DNA of 5,150 nt from Erwinia sp. (GCA_003512805.1 DOOK01000291.1:1-5150), one strand, 5' to 3'. Positions 1 through 5,150 are shown, numbered from the stretch's first letter. A program made the numbers and translations. Notes: generated by a model not told the origin, from the sequence alone.

Positions 1-101
1 AGCGAAACGCCCGGTGCTAACATAATCCGGGCGCTGTCAGCCTGTGCTGTGTGTAAGGCTGAACCTGCCAGCAAAGTGGCAATAAGCAATAAATACTTCA
101 T
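1..101 (-). CDS. Small exported protein, N-terminal part, probably DUF2502/YpeC family (partial)
   Basis: Only the first 33 codons are in the window; the gene runs off the left edge. The start is the ATG at 99-101, preceded by a good Shine-Dalgarno sequence (TAAGGAG, complement of 107-113) about five bases upstream. The protein opens with a typical Sec signal peptide: one Lys at position 2, a hydrophobic core at about residues 4-16, and an Ala-Gln-Ala signal peptidase I site with predicted cleavage after residue 21. The mature protein would begin DSARIMLAPGVS, so it is expected in the periplasm. The motif just after the cleavage site resembles, from memory, the start of mature DUF2502 proteins such as YpeC, and ypeC lies close to glk in E. 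coli, which supports the guess. The function of that family is unknown. The export signal is clear; the family assignment is inference because the body of the protein is missing. Confidence 0.6.
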   Translation of the reverse strand, partial: MKYLLLIATLLAGSALHTAQADSARIMLAPGVS

Positions 102-146
102 TTTTTCTCCTTATCAGCGGCACAACGGCTCCGCCCTGATGCCAGT

Positions 147-152
147 ATTATA
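147..152 (-). promoter_or_regulatory. Candidate -10 box for the ypeC-like gene
   Basis: Read on the minus strand, this is a perfect TATAAT, giving a predicted transcript start near 140 and a leader of about 39 bases. No hexamer resembling TTGACA lies 15-19 bases upstream; the best-spaced windows (168-177) fall inside a hairpin and match poorly. A strong -10 with a poor -35 is typical of activator-dependent promoters, and a direct repeat further upstream (188-206) could be the activator site. The promoter is inferred from sequence alone. Confidence 0.45.
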
Positions 153-160
153 AAGAGAGC

Positions 161-178
161 GCCAGGTTTTCGCCTGGC
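161..178 (-). terminator. Small hairpin, weak terminator candidate between the reductase and ypeC-like genes
   Basis: GCCAGG (161-166) pairs with CCTGGC (173-178) around a six-base loop. On the minus strand the stem is followed by GCTCTCTTTAT, which is pyrimidine-rich but not a real T-run, so it would be a weak intrinsic terminator for transcripts coming from the reductase gene. It also lies just upstream of the candidate -10 box of the ypeC-like gene, where the -35 region should be. Confidence 0.35.
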
Positions 179-187
179 TAATTCTTA

Positions 188-206
188 AAAGTGTTGGGAA
201 AGTGTT
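188..206. repeat. 8-bp direct repeat with 11-bp period, possible activator site
   Basis: AAAGTGTT occurs at 188-195 and again at 199-206, so the copies are one helical turn apart, as expected for a tandem-bound regulator. On the plus strand it can be read as TGTTGG-N5-TGTTAA (192-208), which resembles the PhoP box pattern TGTTTA-N5-TGTTTA at 9 of 12 positions, although the orientation is opposite to that of the downstream gene. The repeat is directly visible; the regulator is inference. Confidence 0.4.
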
Positions 207-226
207 AAAGGGAGTGTCGTCAGGCA

Positions 227-249
227 GGCCGCCGCAGGACGCGGCGGCC
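227..249 (-). terminator. G+C-rich hairpin just after the aldo/keto reductase stop
   Basis: A perfect 9-bp stem made only of G and C (227-235 with 241-249) encloses a five-base loop and starts 6 bases after the reductase stop codon. On the minus strand it is not followed by a T-run, so it is not a classical intrinsic terminator. It may instead stabilise the 3' end of the mRNA or pause RNA polymerase ahead of Rho-dependent termination. The hairpin is certain; its function is inferred. Confidence 0.5.
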
Positions 250-255
250 ATGAGG

Positions 256-1245
256 TCAGGCAAGGATGGCGTCGATGCGATCCAGCTCGCTTTGGCTGAA
301 TTCACGCCGGGCCAGCATGGCTACGGCATCGTCTATCTGACTGGTTTTGCTGGCCCCAATCAATACTGACGTGACGCGGCCGCCACGCAGTACCCAGGCC
401 AGTGCCATTTGCGACAGCTTCTGGCCGCGCTGCTGGGCCAGCTCGTTCAGCTGACGCACTTTTTCCATCTTCTCTGGCGTCAGCTGTTCGCTGCTCAGGA
501 AACGACTGCCGCTGGCCGCGCGTGAATCTTCCGGGATGCCCTGCAGATAGCGATCGGTCAGCATACCGCCCGCCAGTGGCGAGAAGGCGATGCAGCCGAC
601 GCCCTGCTGCTGAAGCACATCCAGCAGGCCCTTTTCCGGGGCGCGTTCAAACATAGAGTATTTCGGCTGGTGGATCAGGCAGGGCGTACCCAGCTGCTTC
701 AGGATGCCAATCGCTTCTGCTGCCTGTTGTGCCGGATAGTTGGACAGGGCGATATAAAGTGCTTTTCCCTGACGCACCAGATGGTCCAGCGCGGTCATTG
801 TTTCTTCCAGCGGCGTTTCCGGATCGGGGCGGTGATGATAAAAGATATCAACATAGTCCAGACCCATGCGCTTCAGGCTTTGGTCGAGGCTGGCGATCAG
901 GTATTTACGTGAACCCCAGTCGCCATATGGCCCCTCCCACATCGTATAACCTGCTTTCGAAGAGATGATCAGCTCGTCGCGCAGCGAAGCAAAATCCTGG
1001 CGCAGAATGCGACCGAAGTTTTCTTCTGCCGAGCCCGGCGGCGGCCCGTAGTTATTAGCCAGATCGAAATGGGTAATGCCTGAATCGAAAGCGTGGCGCA
1101 GCAGCGTGCGGCTGTTTTCCACCAGCGTGGCGTCGCCGAAGTTGTGCCACAGGCCGAGCGAGACGGCGGGTAGCTTCAAGCCGCTGCGGCCGCTGCGGTG
1201 ATAACTCATTGTCTGGTAACGATCTTCTTTGGGCTGATAAACCAT
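256..1245 (-). CDS. yghZ: YghZ-type aldo/keto reductase (L-glyceraldehyde 3-phosphate reductase family)
   Basis: A 329-residue cytosolic NADPH-dependent aldehyde reductase of the Kv-beta-like/AKR14 group. E. coli YghZ reduces L-glyceraldehyde 3-phosphate and methylglyoxal. The sequence follows YghZ closely from the first residues (SGLKLPAVSLGLWHNFG) through FDLANNYGPPPGSAEENFGR and the C-terminal VTSVLIGAS. The aldo/keto reductase tetrad is present: Asp61, Tyr66, Lys97 and His138 (in FYHHRPD). The nucleotide-phosphate binding region is GASKTSQ at 297-303. The protein ends about 17 residues earlier than E. coli YghZ and lacks its DGELNLWQ-type tail; I see no frameshift that would explain this. 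The ATG at 1243-1245 is supported by AGGAAC (complement of 1251-1256) five bases upstream and by collinearity with YghZ. It is divergent from ipdC, so indole-3-acetaldehyde is a possible substrate (inference). The family is sure; substrate and strict orthology are not. Confidence 0.88.
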   Translation of the reverse strand: MVYQPKEDRYQTMSYHRSGRSGLKLPAVSLGLWHNFGDATLVENSRTLLRHAFDSGITHFDLANNYGPPPGSAEENFGRILRQDFASLRDELIISSKAGYTMWEGPYGDWGSRKYLIASLDQSLKRMGLDYVDIFYHHRPDPETPLEETMTALDHLVRQGKALYIALSNYPAQQAAEAIGILKQLGTPCLIHQPKYSMFERAPEKGLLDVLQQQGVGCIAFSPLAGGMLTDRYLQGIPEDSRAASGSRFLSSEQLTPEKMEKVRQLNELAQQRGQKLSQMALAWVLRGGRVTSVLIGASKTSQIDDAVAMLARREFSQSELDRIDAILA

Positions 1246-1280
1246 GAAAAGTTCCTGTGCTCAGAAAGGAAGGCGAAAAG

Positions 1281-1289
1281 AGCATAGCA
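1281..1289 (-). promoter_or_regulatory. Candidate extended -10 promoter of the aldo/keto reductase gene
   Basis: On the minus strand this reads TGCTATGCT, an extended -10 element (TGN plus TATGCT, 4 of 6 to consensus). It predicts a transcript start near 1274 and a leader of about 28 bases. The hexamer 17 bases further upstream (complement of 1304-1309, TTCGGT) is a poor -35, which extended -10 promoters tolerate. Inferred from sequence only. Confidence 0.4.
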
Positions 1290-1316
1290 GTGTATACGGT
1301 TACACCGAACCGGTTA
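1290..1316. promoter_or_regulatory. Overlapping inverted repeats, likely operator in the reductase/ipdC divergent region
   Basis: Three symmetric elements overlap here: GTGTA-N6-TACAC (1290-1305), CGGTT-N6-AACCG (1297-1312), and the perfect palindrome AACCGGTT (1308-1315). CGGTTA is also repeated directly at 1297-1302 and 1311-1316. The cluster fills the spacer and -35 position of the candidate reductase promoter, where a bound repressor would block it. A palindrome centred on CpG such as AACCGGTT is common in LacI/GalR-family operators, but no such regulator is in the window and the binding protein is unknown. Confidence 0.4.
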
Positions 1317-1411
1317 GCGCAGCGGATCGCAACTTGCGGAAAAGTCTCAGGCGTCATCTTTCCTTGCCATCACGGGCCGCGACAGATTTCAACGGGTGCG
1401 CAGAGGATCGG

Positions 1412-1418
1412 CAATACT
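1412..1418 (+). promoter_or_regulatory. Candidate RpoS-type -10 of ipdC
   Basis: CAATACT matches the sigma-S -10 pattern CTATACT at 6 of 7 positions, including the leading C. It would start transcription near 1425, giving a leader of about 22 bases before the ipdC ATG. No good TTGACA-like hexamer lies at 16-19 bases upstream, which fits sigma-S promoters better than housekeeping ones. From memory, ipdC of Erwinia herbicola (Pantoea agglomerans) has been reported as plant-inducible and RpoS-influenced, which is consistent. The assignment here is inference. Confidence 0.35.
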
Positions 1419-1446
1419 CATTACAACCTGATAAGAGGAGAAAACT

Positions 1447-3093
1447 ATGCAAACCGTTGGAGACTATCTGTTGCTGCGTCTGCAGGAAATTGGTATCGGG
1501 CATCTGTTTGGTGTGCCGGGCGATTACAATTTGCAGTTCCTGGATCATGTTATCGCCAGCGAAAAAATCGCCTGGACGGGTAGCAGCAACGAGCTGAATG
1601 CGGCTTATGCTGCCGACGGCTATGCGCGCTGTCGCGGCGCAGCGGCGCTGCTTACCACTTTTGGCGTGGGCGAGCTGAGCGCTTTAAACGGCGTGGCGGG
1701 CAGCTACGCCGAATATCTGCCGGTTATCCATATCGTCGGCGCCCCGGCCAGCGCGGCGCAGGAAGAGAAGCTGCTGCTGCACCATACGCTGGGCGACGGC
1801 GACTATTCGCATTTTCTACGCATTGCGCGTGAGGTCACCGTGGCGCAGGCCGTCCTGACCAGGGAAAATGCGGCGGCGGAAATTGACCGGGTGCTGCTTA
1901 CCGCGTTGCGCGAACATCGCCCTGTTTACCTTTTTATGCCAACGGACGTGGCGGAAGCACAGATCCCGCCGCCAGTCGGGACACTGGTTTACCGTCAACC
2001 ATCGCTGCAAAGCAGCCTGGATGCCTTTAGCGCCGCAGCGGAAACCCTGCTGGCAGAAGCCGAGAGCGTTTCGCTGCTGGCCGATTTTCTTGCCGACAGG
2101 GCAGGACTACGTGGTGCGCTACAGGCGCTGGTGACGGAAACGGCGCTGCCTTTCTCAACCTTATTGATGGGAAAAAGCGTGCTGCCGGAGCAGCAGCCGG
2201 GTTTTGTCGGCACCTATTCAGGTGCGGCCAGCACGGGGGAGACGCAGCGGCTTATTGAGCAGCGCGAGGTGGTCATTACCCTGGGCACGCTCTGGACAGA
2301 CACGATTACCGCCGGCTTTACCCAACAAATCGATCCGCTGCGCAATATTGATATTGGCCTGTCTCGTTGTCGGGTAGGTGAGCAGACGTTCAACCAAATC
2401 GCCATGAAGGAGGCTGTCGCCGTACTGCACCAGCTGGCGACGCGCCATGGTAAACGCTGGCACGATACGCAGGCGCTCCCGCCGACGCTGCCCGAGCCTG
2501 CAGCTGGTGCGCTGAGCCAAAATGCGTTCTGGCGTATCATGCAGGATTTTTTGCGTCCCGGCGATATCGTGCTGGCCGACCAGGGGACGGCCGCCTTTGG
2601 TGCAGCGGCGCTGCGTTTGCCTGAGGACGTCACCTTTATTTGTCAGCCGCTGTGGGGCTCGATCGGCTTTACGCTGCCTGCCGCGTGGGGCGCGCAGGTG
2701 GCCTGTCAGAACCGGCGCGTCATTTTGCTTATCGGCGATGGGGCGGCGCAGCTGACCATTCAGGAACTCGGATCGATGCTGCGTGATGGTCTTAAGCCCA
2801 TCCTCTTTATCCTTAATAATGACGGTTATACTGTTGAGCGGGCTATTCACGGTGAACATCAGCGCTACAATGATATTGCGCCGTGGAACTGGACGCAGCT
2901 GCCGCAGGCTCTCAGCACGCGGGGCGAGGCGCAAAGTTGGCGCGTTGAGGAAACCGCTCAATTGCAGGAAGTGGTAAAAGTGATTGAACAACCCTCGCGT
3001 CTCTCGCTGGTGGAGGTTATGCTGCCGCAGCTGGATGTCCCGCCCGTATTGCAGGCGGTGTCGGCGGCGTTGCACAAGCGAAATGCGTCCTGA
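1447..3093 (+). CDS. ipdC: Indole-3-pyruvate decarboxylase
   Basis: A 548-residue, thiamine-diphosphate- and Mg-dependent cytosolic enzyme that decarboxylates indole-3-pyruvate to indole-3-acetaldehyde, the committed step of the indole-3-pyruvate pathway to the auxin indole-3-acetic acid. The family length (about 550) is matched. Visible residues: FGVPGDYN with Asp26, NELNAAYAADGYAR with the cofactor-activating Glu49, the His112-His113 pair in LLHHTLGDGD, the cofactor/metal motif starting GDGAAQLT (Asp431) and ending in NNDGY (Asn458), and the catalytic Glu464 in YTVERAIHG. The order is the usual Pyr, central and PP domains. QPLWGSIGFTLPAAWGAQ, TIQELGSMLRDG and HQRYNDIAPWNW match Enterobacter IpdC rather than yeast or Zymomonas pyruvate decarboxylase; phenylpyruvate decarboxylase activity is the main alternative. 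The start at 1447 has a strong GAGGAG (1435-1440) six bases upstream. Transcribed divergently from the reductase, and terminated before glk. Confidence 0.95.
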   Translation: MQTVGDYLLLRLQEIGIGHLFGVPGDYNLQFLDHVIASEKIAWTGSSNELNAAYAADGYARCRGAAALLTTFGVGELSALNGVAGSYAEYLPVIHIVGAPASAAQEEKLLLHHTLGDGDYSHFLRIAREVTVAQAVLTRENAAAEIDRVLLTALREHRPVYLFMPTDVAEAQIPPPVGTLVYRQPSLQSSLDAFSAAAETLLAEAESVSLLADFLADRAGLRGALQALVTETALPFSTLLMGKSVLPEQQPGFVGTYSGAASTGETQRLIEQREVVITLGTLWTDTITAGFTQQIDPLRNIDIGLSRCRVGEQTFNQIAMKEAVAVLHQLATRHGKRWHDTQALPPTLPEPAAGALSQNAFWRIMQDFLRPGDIVLADQGTAAFGAAALRLPEDVTFICQPLWGSIGFTLPAAWGAQVACQNRRVILLIGDGAAQLTIQELGSMLRDGLKPILFILNNDGYTVERAIHGEHQRYNDIAPWNWTQLPQALSTRGEAQSWRVEETAQLQEVVKVIEQPSRLSLVEVMLPQLDVPPVLQAVSAALHKRNAS

Positions 3094-3188
3094 AAAGTCT
3101 GATAACGGACTCAGACGCTAGATTCAGATTGATGCCCGTGGGAAACTGCGGCCAGTGCAGGTAAGGTAGTCGGTCGCAGCGCGATTTT

Positions 3189-3221
3189 ACGTTCAGCCGT
3201 CAGGGCTGAACGTTGTTGTTT
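3189..3221 (+). terminator. Intrinsic terminator of ipdC
   Basis: ACGTTCAGCC (3189-3198) pairs perfectly with GGCTGAACGT (3204-3213) around the loop GTCAG. The stem is followed by TGTTGTTT, a T-rich but interrupted tail. It lies 95 bases after the ipdC stop and separates ipdC from glk. Its last stem base and T-rich tail overlap the proposed glk -35 region. Confidence 0.75.
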
Positions 3222-3241
3222 GAGTGGGGGAAATTTATAGT
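3213..3241 (+). promoter_or_regulatory. Candidate sigma-70 promoter of glk
   Basis: TTGTTG at 3213-3218 and TATAGT at 3236-3241 are separated by exactly 17 bases; the -10 is one base off consensus and the -35 matches at three of six positions. A start near 3247 would give a leader of about 28 bases. The glk Shine-Dalgarno (GGAG, 3261-3264) lies ten bases from the ATG, a rather long spacing. Inferred from sequence alone. Confidence 0.5.
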
Positions 3242-3274
3242 GTGTACATATGACGTAAGCGGAGCAAAACAATA

Positions 3275-4240
3275 ATGACTAAATATGCTTTGGTAGGTGA
3301 TGTAGGCGGCACCAATGCGCGCCTGGCACTGTGCGAAGTCGAGAACGGTGCCATCTCACAAGCCAAAACGTTCTCCACAGCAGACTATGATAGCCTTGAG
3401 GCAGTCATCCGTTTTTATCTTGCCGAGCAGCAGCAGGATGTCACGGATGGCTGCATCGCCATTGCCTGTCCGATCACCGATGACTGGGTGGACATGACCA
3501 ACCACGACTGGGCTTTCTCCACCAGCAAGATGAAAGCGAACCTGGGCTTCGAGCATCTTGAGATCATCAACGACTTTACCGCGGTGTCGATGGCGATCCC
3601 TATGCTGACCGAGCAGGACGTGATGCAGTTCGGCGGGACAACGCCGGTGAAAGACAAGCCCGTCGCCGTTTATGGTGCCGGAACCGGTCTGGGCGTGGCG
3701 CATCTGGTGCACGTGGATAAACGCTGGGTGAGCCTGCCGGGCGAGGGGGGTCACGTAGATTTCGCGGCTAACAGCGAAGAAGAAGATCTGATCCTGGAAG
3801 TGCTGCGCGCCGAGCTGGGCCATGTCTCTGCCGAACGCGTGCTTTCCGGGGCCGGTCTGGTCAACCTTTATCGTGCGATTGTTAAAGCTGATAACCGTGA
3901 GCCGGAGAACCTGAAGCCGAAAGATGTTTCTCAGCGCGCGCTGGACGACAGCTGCATCGACTGCCGTCGTGCCCTGGCGATGTTTTGCGTGATCATGGGG
4001 CGTTTTGGTGGAAACCTGGCGTTAACCATGGGCACGTTCGGCGGCGTCTACATCGCTGGCGGCATCGTGCCTCGCTTCCTGGAATTCTTCAAGGCTTCCG
4101 GTTTCCGCGCCGCTTTTGAAGATAAAGGGCGTTTTAAAGATTACGTGCAGAATATTCCTGTTTATCTGATTACGCATGACAAGCCTGGCCTGCTGGGCGC
4201 GGGTGCGCATCTTCGTCAGACGTTAGGCACCATCCTGTAA
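3275..4240 (+). CDS. glk: Glucokinase
   Basis: A 321-residue cytosolic enzyme that phosphorylates free glucose to glucose 6-phosphate with ATP, feeding glucose that enters without the phosphotransferase system (for example from trehalose or maltose breakdown) into glycolysis. Length and sequence match E. coli Glk from end to end. Visible: the N-terminal phosphate-binding loop [12 protein letters not shown] (8-19), [15 protein letters not shown] with catalytic Asp100 and sugar-binding Asn99, the second phosphate loop [13 protein letters not shown] (133-145), the sugar-binding Glu157 and His160 in [11 protein letters not shown], Glu187 in SAERVLSG, and the adenosine-site stretch [13 protein letters not shown] (256-268). 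The start gives the usual [14 protein letters not shown]-terminus. It has its own promoter after the ipdC terminator and is convergent with ypdB; the two share a terminator. Nothing unusual is seen in the protein. Confidence 0.97.
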   Translation: MTKYALVGDVGGTNARLALCEVENGAISQAKTFSTADYDSLEAVIRFYLAEQQQDVTDGCIAIACPITDDWVDMTNHDWAFSTSKMKANLGFEHLEIINDFTAVSMAIPMLTEQDVMQFGGTTPVKDKPVAVYGAGTGLGVAHLVHVDKRWVSLPGEGGHVDFAANSEEEDLILEVLRAELGHVSAERVLSGAGLVNLYRAIVKADNREPENLKPKDVSQRALDDSCIDCRRALAMFCVIMGRFGGNLALTMGTFGGVYIAGGIVPRFLEFFKASGFRAAFEDKGRFKDYVQNIPVYLITHDKPGLLGAGAHLRQTLGTIL

Positions 4241-4286
4241 GCTGCCCTGTCGTCGCCGTAGCGCGGTGTGACTAAGCAGCACCCTT

Positions 4287-4313
4287 AAAAAGGCCGGTTT
4301 TCCGGCCTTTTTT
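4287..4313. terminator. Bidirectional intrinsic terminator shared by glk and ypdB
   Basis: A perfect 11-bp stem (4287-4297 with 4302-4312) with core GGCCGG/CCGGCC and a TTTT loop is flanked by an A-run on one side and a T-run on the other, so it works in both directions. It ends glk on the plus strand and ypdB on the minus strand. The final base of the ypdB TAA stop (complement of 4312-4314) is already part of the stem. Confidence 0.9.
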
Positions 4314-5040
4314 ACAGCCGCATCAGCTGGCGAAACTCCCGTACTTTACTGCGGCTGACCGGCACCTGAAACTCCAGGTCGCGCAGCTTCAGGATATAAG
4401 TGTTGTTAAACCAGGGTTCGATTTCGCGGATCTTGCTCAGATTTACGCAGTAGGATCGATGGCAGCGGAAAAAAGCCTCGTCGGGCAAGCGGCTGCAAAA
4501 TTCAGTGATATTCATCGACATCACATACTCTTCCCGCCGCGTATAAACAAACGTCATTTTCTCGTGGGCTTCGGCGTAATAAATATCGTCGATGTCCGTC
4601 ACGATAATGCGCTCGTCCCTCGTCAGGTTAATGGTGTGCGTCTGGCTACGCGGGCTGTCTGCACCGCCGGTAGCGGCCTGCTGCAGCGTATTTTCCAGCT
4701 TGCGCAGCATCGTGATAATACGCATCTCATGATAGGGCTTGAGAATATAATCAAACGCCTCCAGCTCGAAGGCTTCTACCGCGTGCTCTTTATAAGCGGT
4801 GATAAAGACAATGTGCGGACGATGCGCAAATTTACTGATGTTTTGTGCCAGCAGCATGCCATCCAGCGAGGGAATATTGATATCCAGGAAAATCACGTCC
4901 GGCTGGTGAGTTTGCAAATATTTCAGCACGTCCAGACCGTCGTCGAACGTGGCCTCGATTTGCAGCTGGCTGTGCTGGCGGATCAGCCAGCTCAGTTCCT
5001 GCTGCGCCAGAAATTCATCTTCCACAATAATGGCTTTCAC
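4312..5040 (-). CDS. ypdB: LytTR-family response regulator YpdB
   Basis: A 242-residue cytosolic transcription regulator, the partner of the membrane kinase YpdA. In E. coli the YpdA/YpdB pair responds to extracellular pyruvate and activates yhjX. The N-terminal receiver domain (about 1-120) shows the acidic pair Glu7-Asp8, the phosphorylation site Asp53 in IFLDINIPSLDG, Thr81 and Lys101-Pro102 in DYILKPY. A linker (about 121-135) leads to the LytTR DNA-binding domain (about 136-240), with AEAHEKMTFVYTRRE, FFRCHRSYCVNL and the terminal VPVSRSKVREFRQLM all as in E. coli YpdB. The start codon is GTG (5038-5040), chosen because it gives the family N-terminus MKAIIVEDEFLAQQELSWL. Its Shine-Dalgarno is weak (GGGA, about seven bases away), and the upstream kinase gene overlaps it by four bases, so translation is probably coupled. 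Confidence 0.93.
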   Translation of the reverse strand: MKAIIVEDEFLAQQELSWLIRQHSQLQIEATFDDGLDVLKYLQTHQPDVIFLDINIPSLDGMLLAQNISKFAHRPHIVFITAYKEHAVEAFELEAFDYILKPYHEMRIITMLRKLENTLQQAATGGADSPRSQTHTINLTRDERIIVTDIDDIYYAEAHEKMTFVYTRREEYVMSMNITEFCSRLPDEAFFRCHRSYCVNLSKIREIEPWFNNTYILKLRDLEFQVPVSRSKVREFRQLMRL

Positions 5041-5150
5041 AGCGTTTTCCCGGTTAACAGGCCCTGGGCCGTCAGTGAGACACGTTCGGGCAGCGTCGCC
5101 CCTTTTTTATTAATATAAAAGGCGATTTCGGTGCCCGGCTGACGGCGGTG
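5037..5150 (-). CDS. ypdA: Sensor histidine kinase, C-terminal end, presumably YpdA (partial)
   Basis: The last 37 codons of a gene entering from the right edge. The peptide contains PGTEIAFYINKKG, which looks like the final strand of a histidine-kinase ATPase (HATPase_c) domain, followed by a tail of about 20 residues ending in LLTGKTL. The TGA stop (complement of 5037-5039) shares bases with the GTG start of ypdB, so the two genes overlap by four bases, the usual mark of a tightly coupled two-component operon. In E. coli ypdA directly precedes ypdB; YpdA is a multi-membrane-spanning LytS-type kinase. With so little of the protein visible, the name rests mainly on position next to ypdB; no catalytic box (His, N, G1 or G2) can be seen here. 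Confidence 0.75.
   Translation of the reverse strand, partial: HRRQPGTEIAFYINKKGATLPERVSLTAQGLLTGKTL

Noticed and set aside
1246..1446. TyrR box upstream of ipdC, as described for Enterobacter
   Set aside because: No TGTAAA-N6-TTTACA-like site is visible. The nearest candidate, GTGTA-N6-TACAC, has the outer half-sites four bases too close together.
2218..3075. A 285-codon open frame on the minus strand, antisense to ipdC
   Set aside because: It lies fully inside a clear ipdC coding region in G+C-rich DNA, its protein is rich in Arg, Gln and His with no recognisable motif, and it is best explained as a by-product of ipdC codon use.
3200..3222. Cra (FruR) site in front of glk
   Set aside because: GGCTGAACGTTGTT looks similar at first, but one base is missing between TGAA and CG compared with the Cra consensus, and these bases are the 3' arm of a perfect terminator stem.
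3356..3823. A 155-codon open frame on the minus strand within glk
   Set aside because: Shadow of the well-conserved glk gene; no motif of its own.
4459..5118. A 219-codon open frame on the plus strand, antisense to ypdB
   Set aside because: ypdB is certain from its receiver and LytTR motifs; the antisense frame has no recognisable domain and spans the ypdA/ypdB junction.
1..5150. YpdB target motif (tandem GGCATTTCAT) near any gene in the window
   Set aside because: No copy was seen on either strand by eye, so regulation of ipdC or glk by YpdB cannot be argued from the sequence.
1..5150. Mobile elements, CRISPR arrays, tRNA or rRNA genes, attachment sites
   Set aside because: No transposase, terminal inverted repeats, regularly spaced repeats or tRNA-like folds were found; intergenic gaps are all 201 bp or less.

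Overview
The window comes from a GC-rich gammaproteobacterium of the order Enterobacterales, most likely Erwiniaceae (Pantoea or Erwinia). The basis is near full-length similarity, judged from memory, of the encoded Glk and YpdB proteins to their E. coli counterparts, together with an indole-3-pyruvate decarboxylase gene next to glk, an arrangement I associate with plant-associated enterics. The genus call is inference.

Layout, left to right. (1) Positions 1-101, minus strand: the first 33 codons of a small exported protein, probably of the DUF2502/YpeC family, with a candidate promoter and an 11-bp-period direct repeat upstream. (2) 256-1245, minus strand: a YghZ-type aldo/keto reductase, followed by a strong G+C hairpin. 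(3) 1246-1446: a 201-bp divergent control region with overlapping inverted repeats and a candidate start signal in each direction. (4) 1447-3093, plus strand: ipdC, the thiamine-diphosphate enzyme of the indole-3-pyruvate route to indole-3-acetic acid. (5) 3094-3274: an intergenic region holding the ipdC terminator, which overlaps the putative glk promoter. (6) 3275-4240, plus strand: glk, glucokinase. (7) 4287-4313: a terminator serving both glk and the convergent ypdB. (8) 4312-5040 and 5037-5150, minus strand: ypdB (LytTR response regulator) and the 3' end of a histidine kinase gene, presumably ypdA, overlapping by 4 bp.

How the genes fit together. The outer genes (ypdA-ypdB, glk, ypeC-like) form a chromosomal core that, as I recall it, is also roughly syntenic in E. 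coli, where glk is followed by yfeO and ypeC. Here the aldo/keto reductase and ipdC sit where yfeO is in E. coli. IpdC makes indole-3-acetaldehyde. A divergently transcribed aldehyde reductase beside it suggests, but does not prove, an aldehyde-handling partner that could divert the intermediate to indole-3-ethanol or detoxify it. YpdAB is known in E. coli as a pyruvate-sensing two-component system, so the neighbourhood is rich in 2-oxo-acid and sugar metabolism.

I found no mobile element, CRISPR array, tRNA or rRNA, and no clear sign of an undescribed system. The most useful new observations are regulatory: the symmetric elements in the reductase/ipdC divergent region, the repeat upstream of the ypeC-like gene, and the overlap of the ipdC terminator with the glk promoter.
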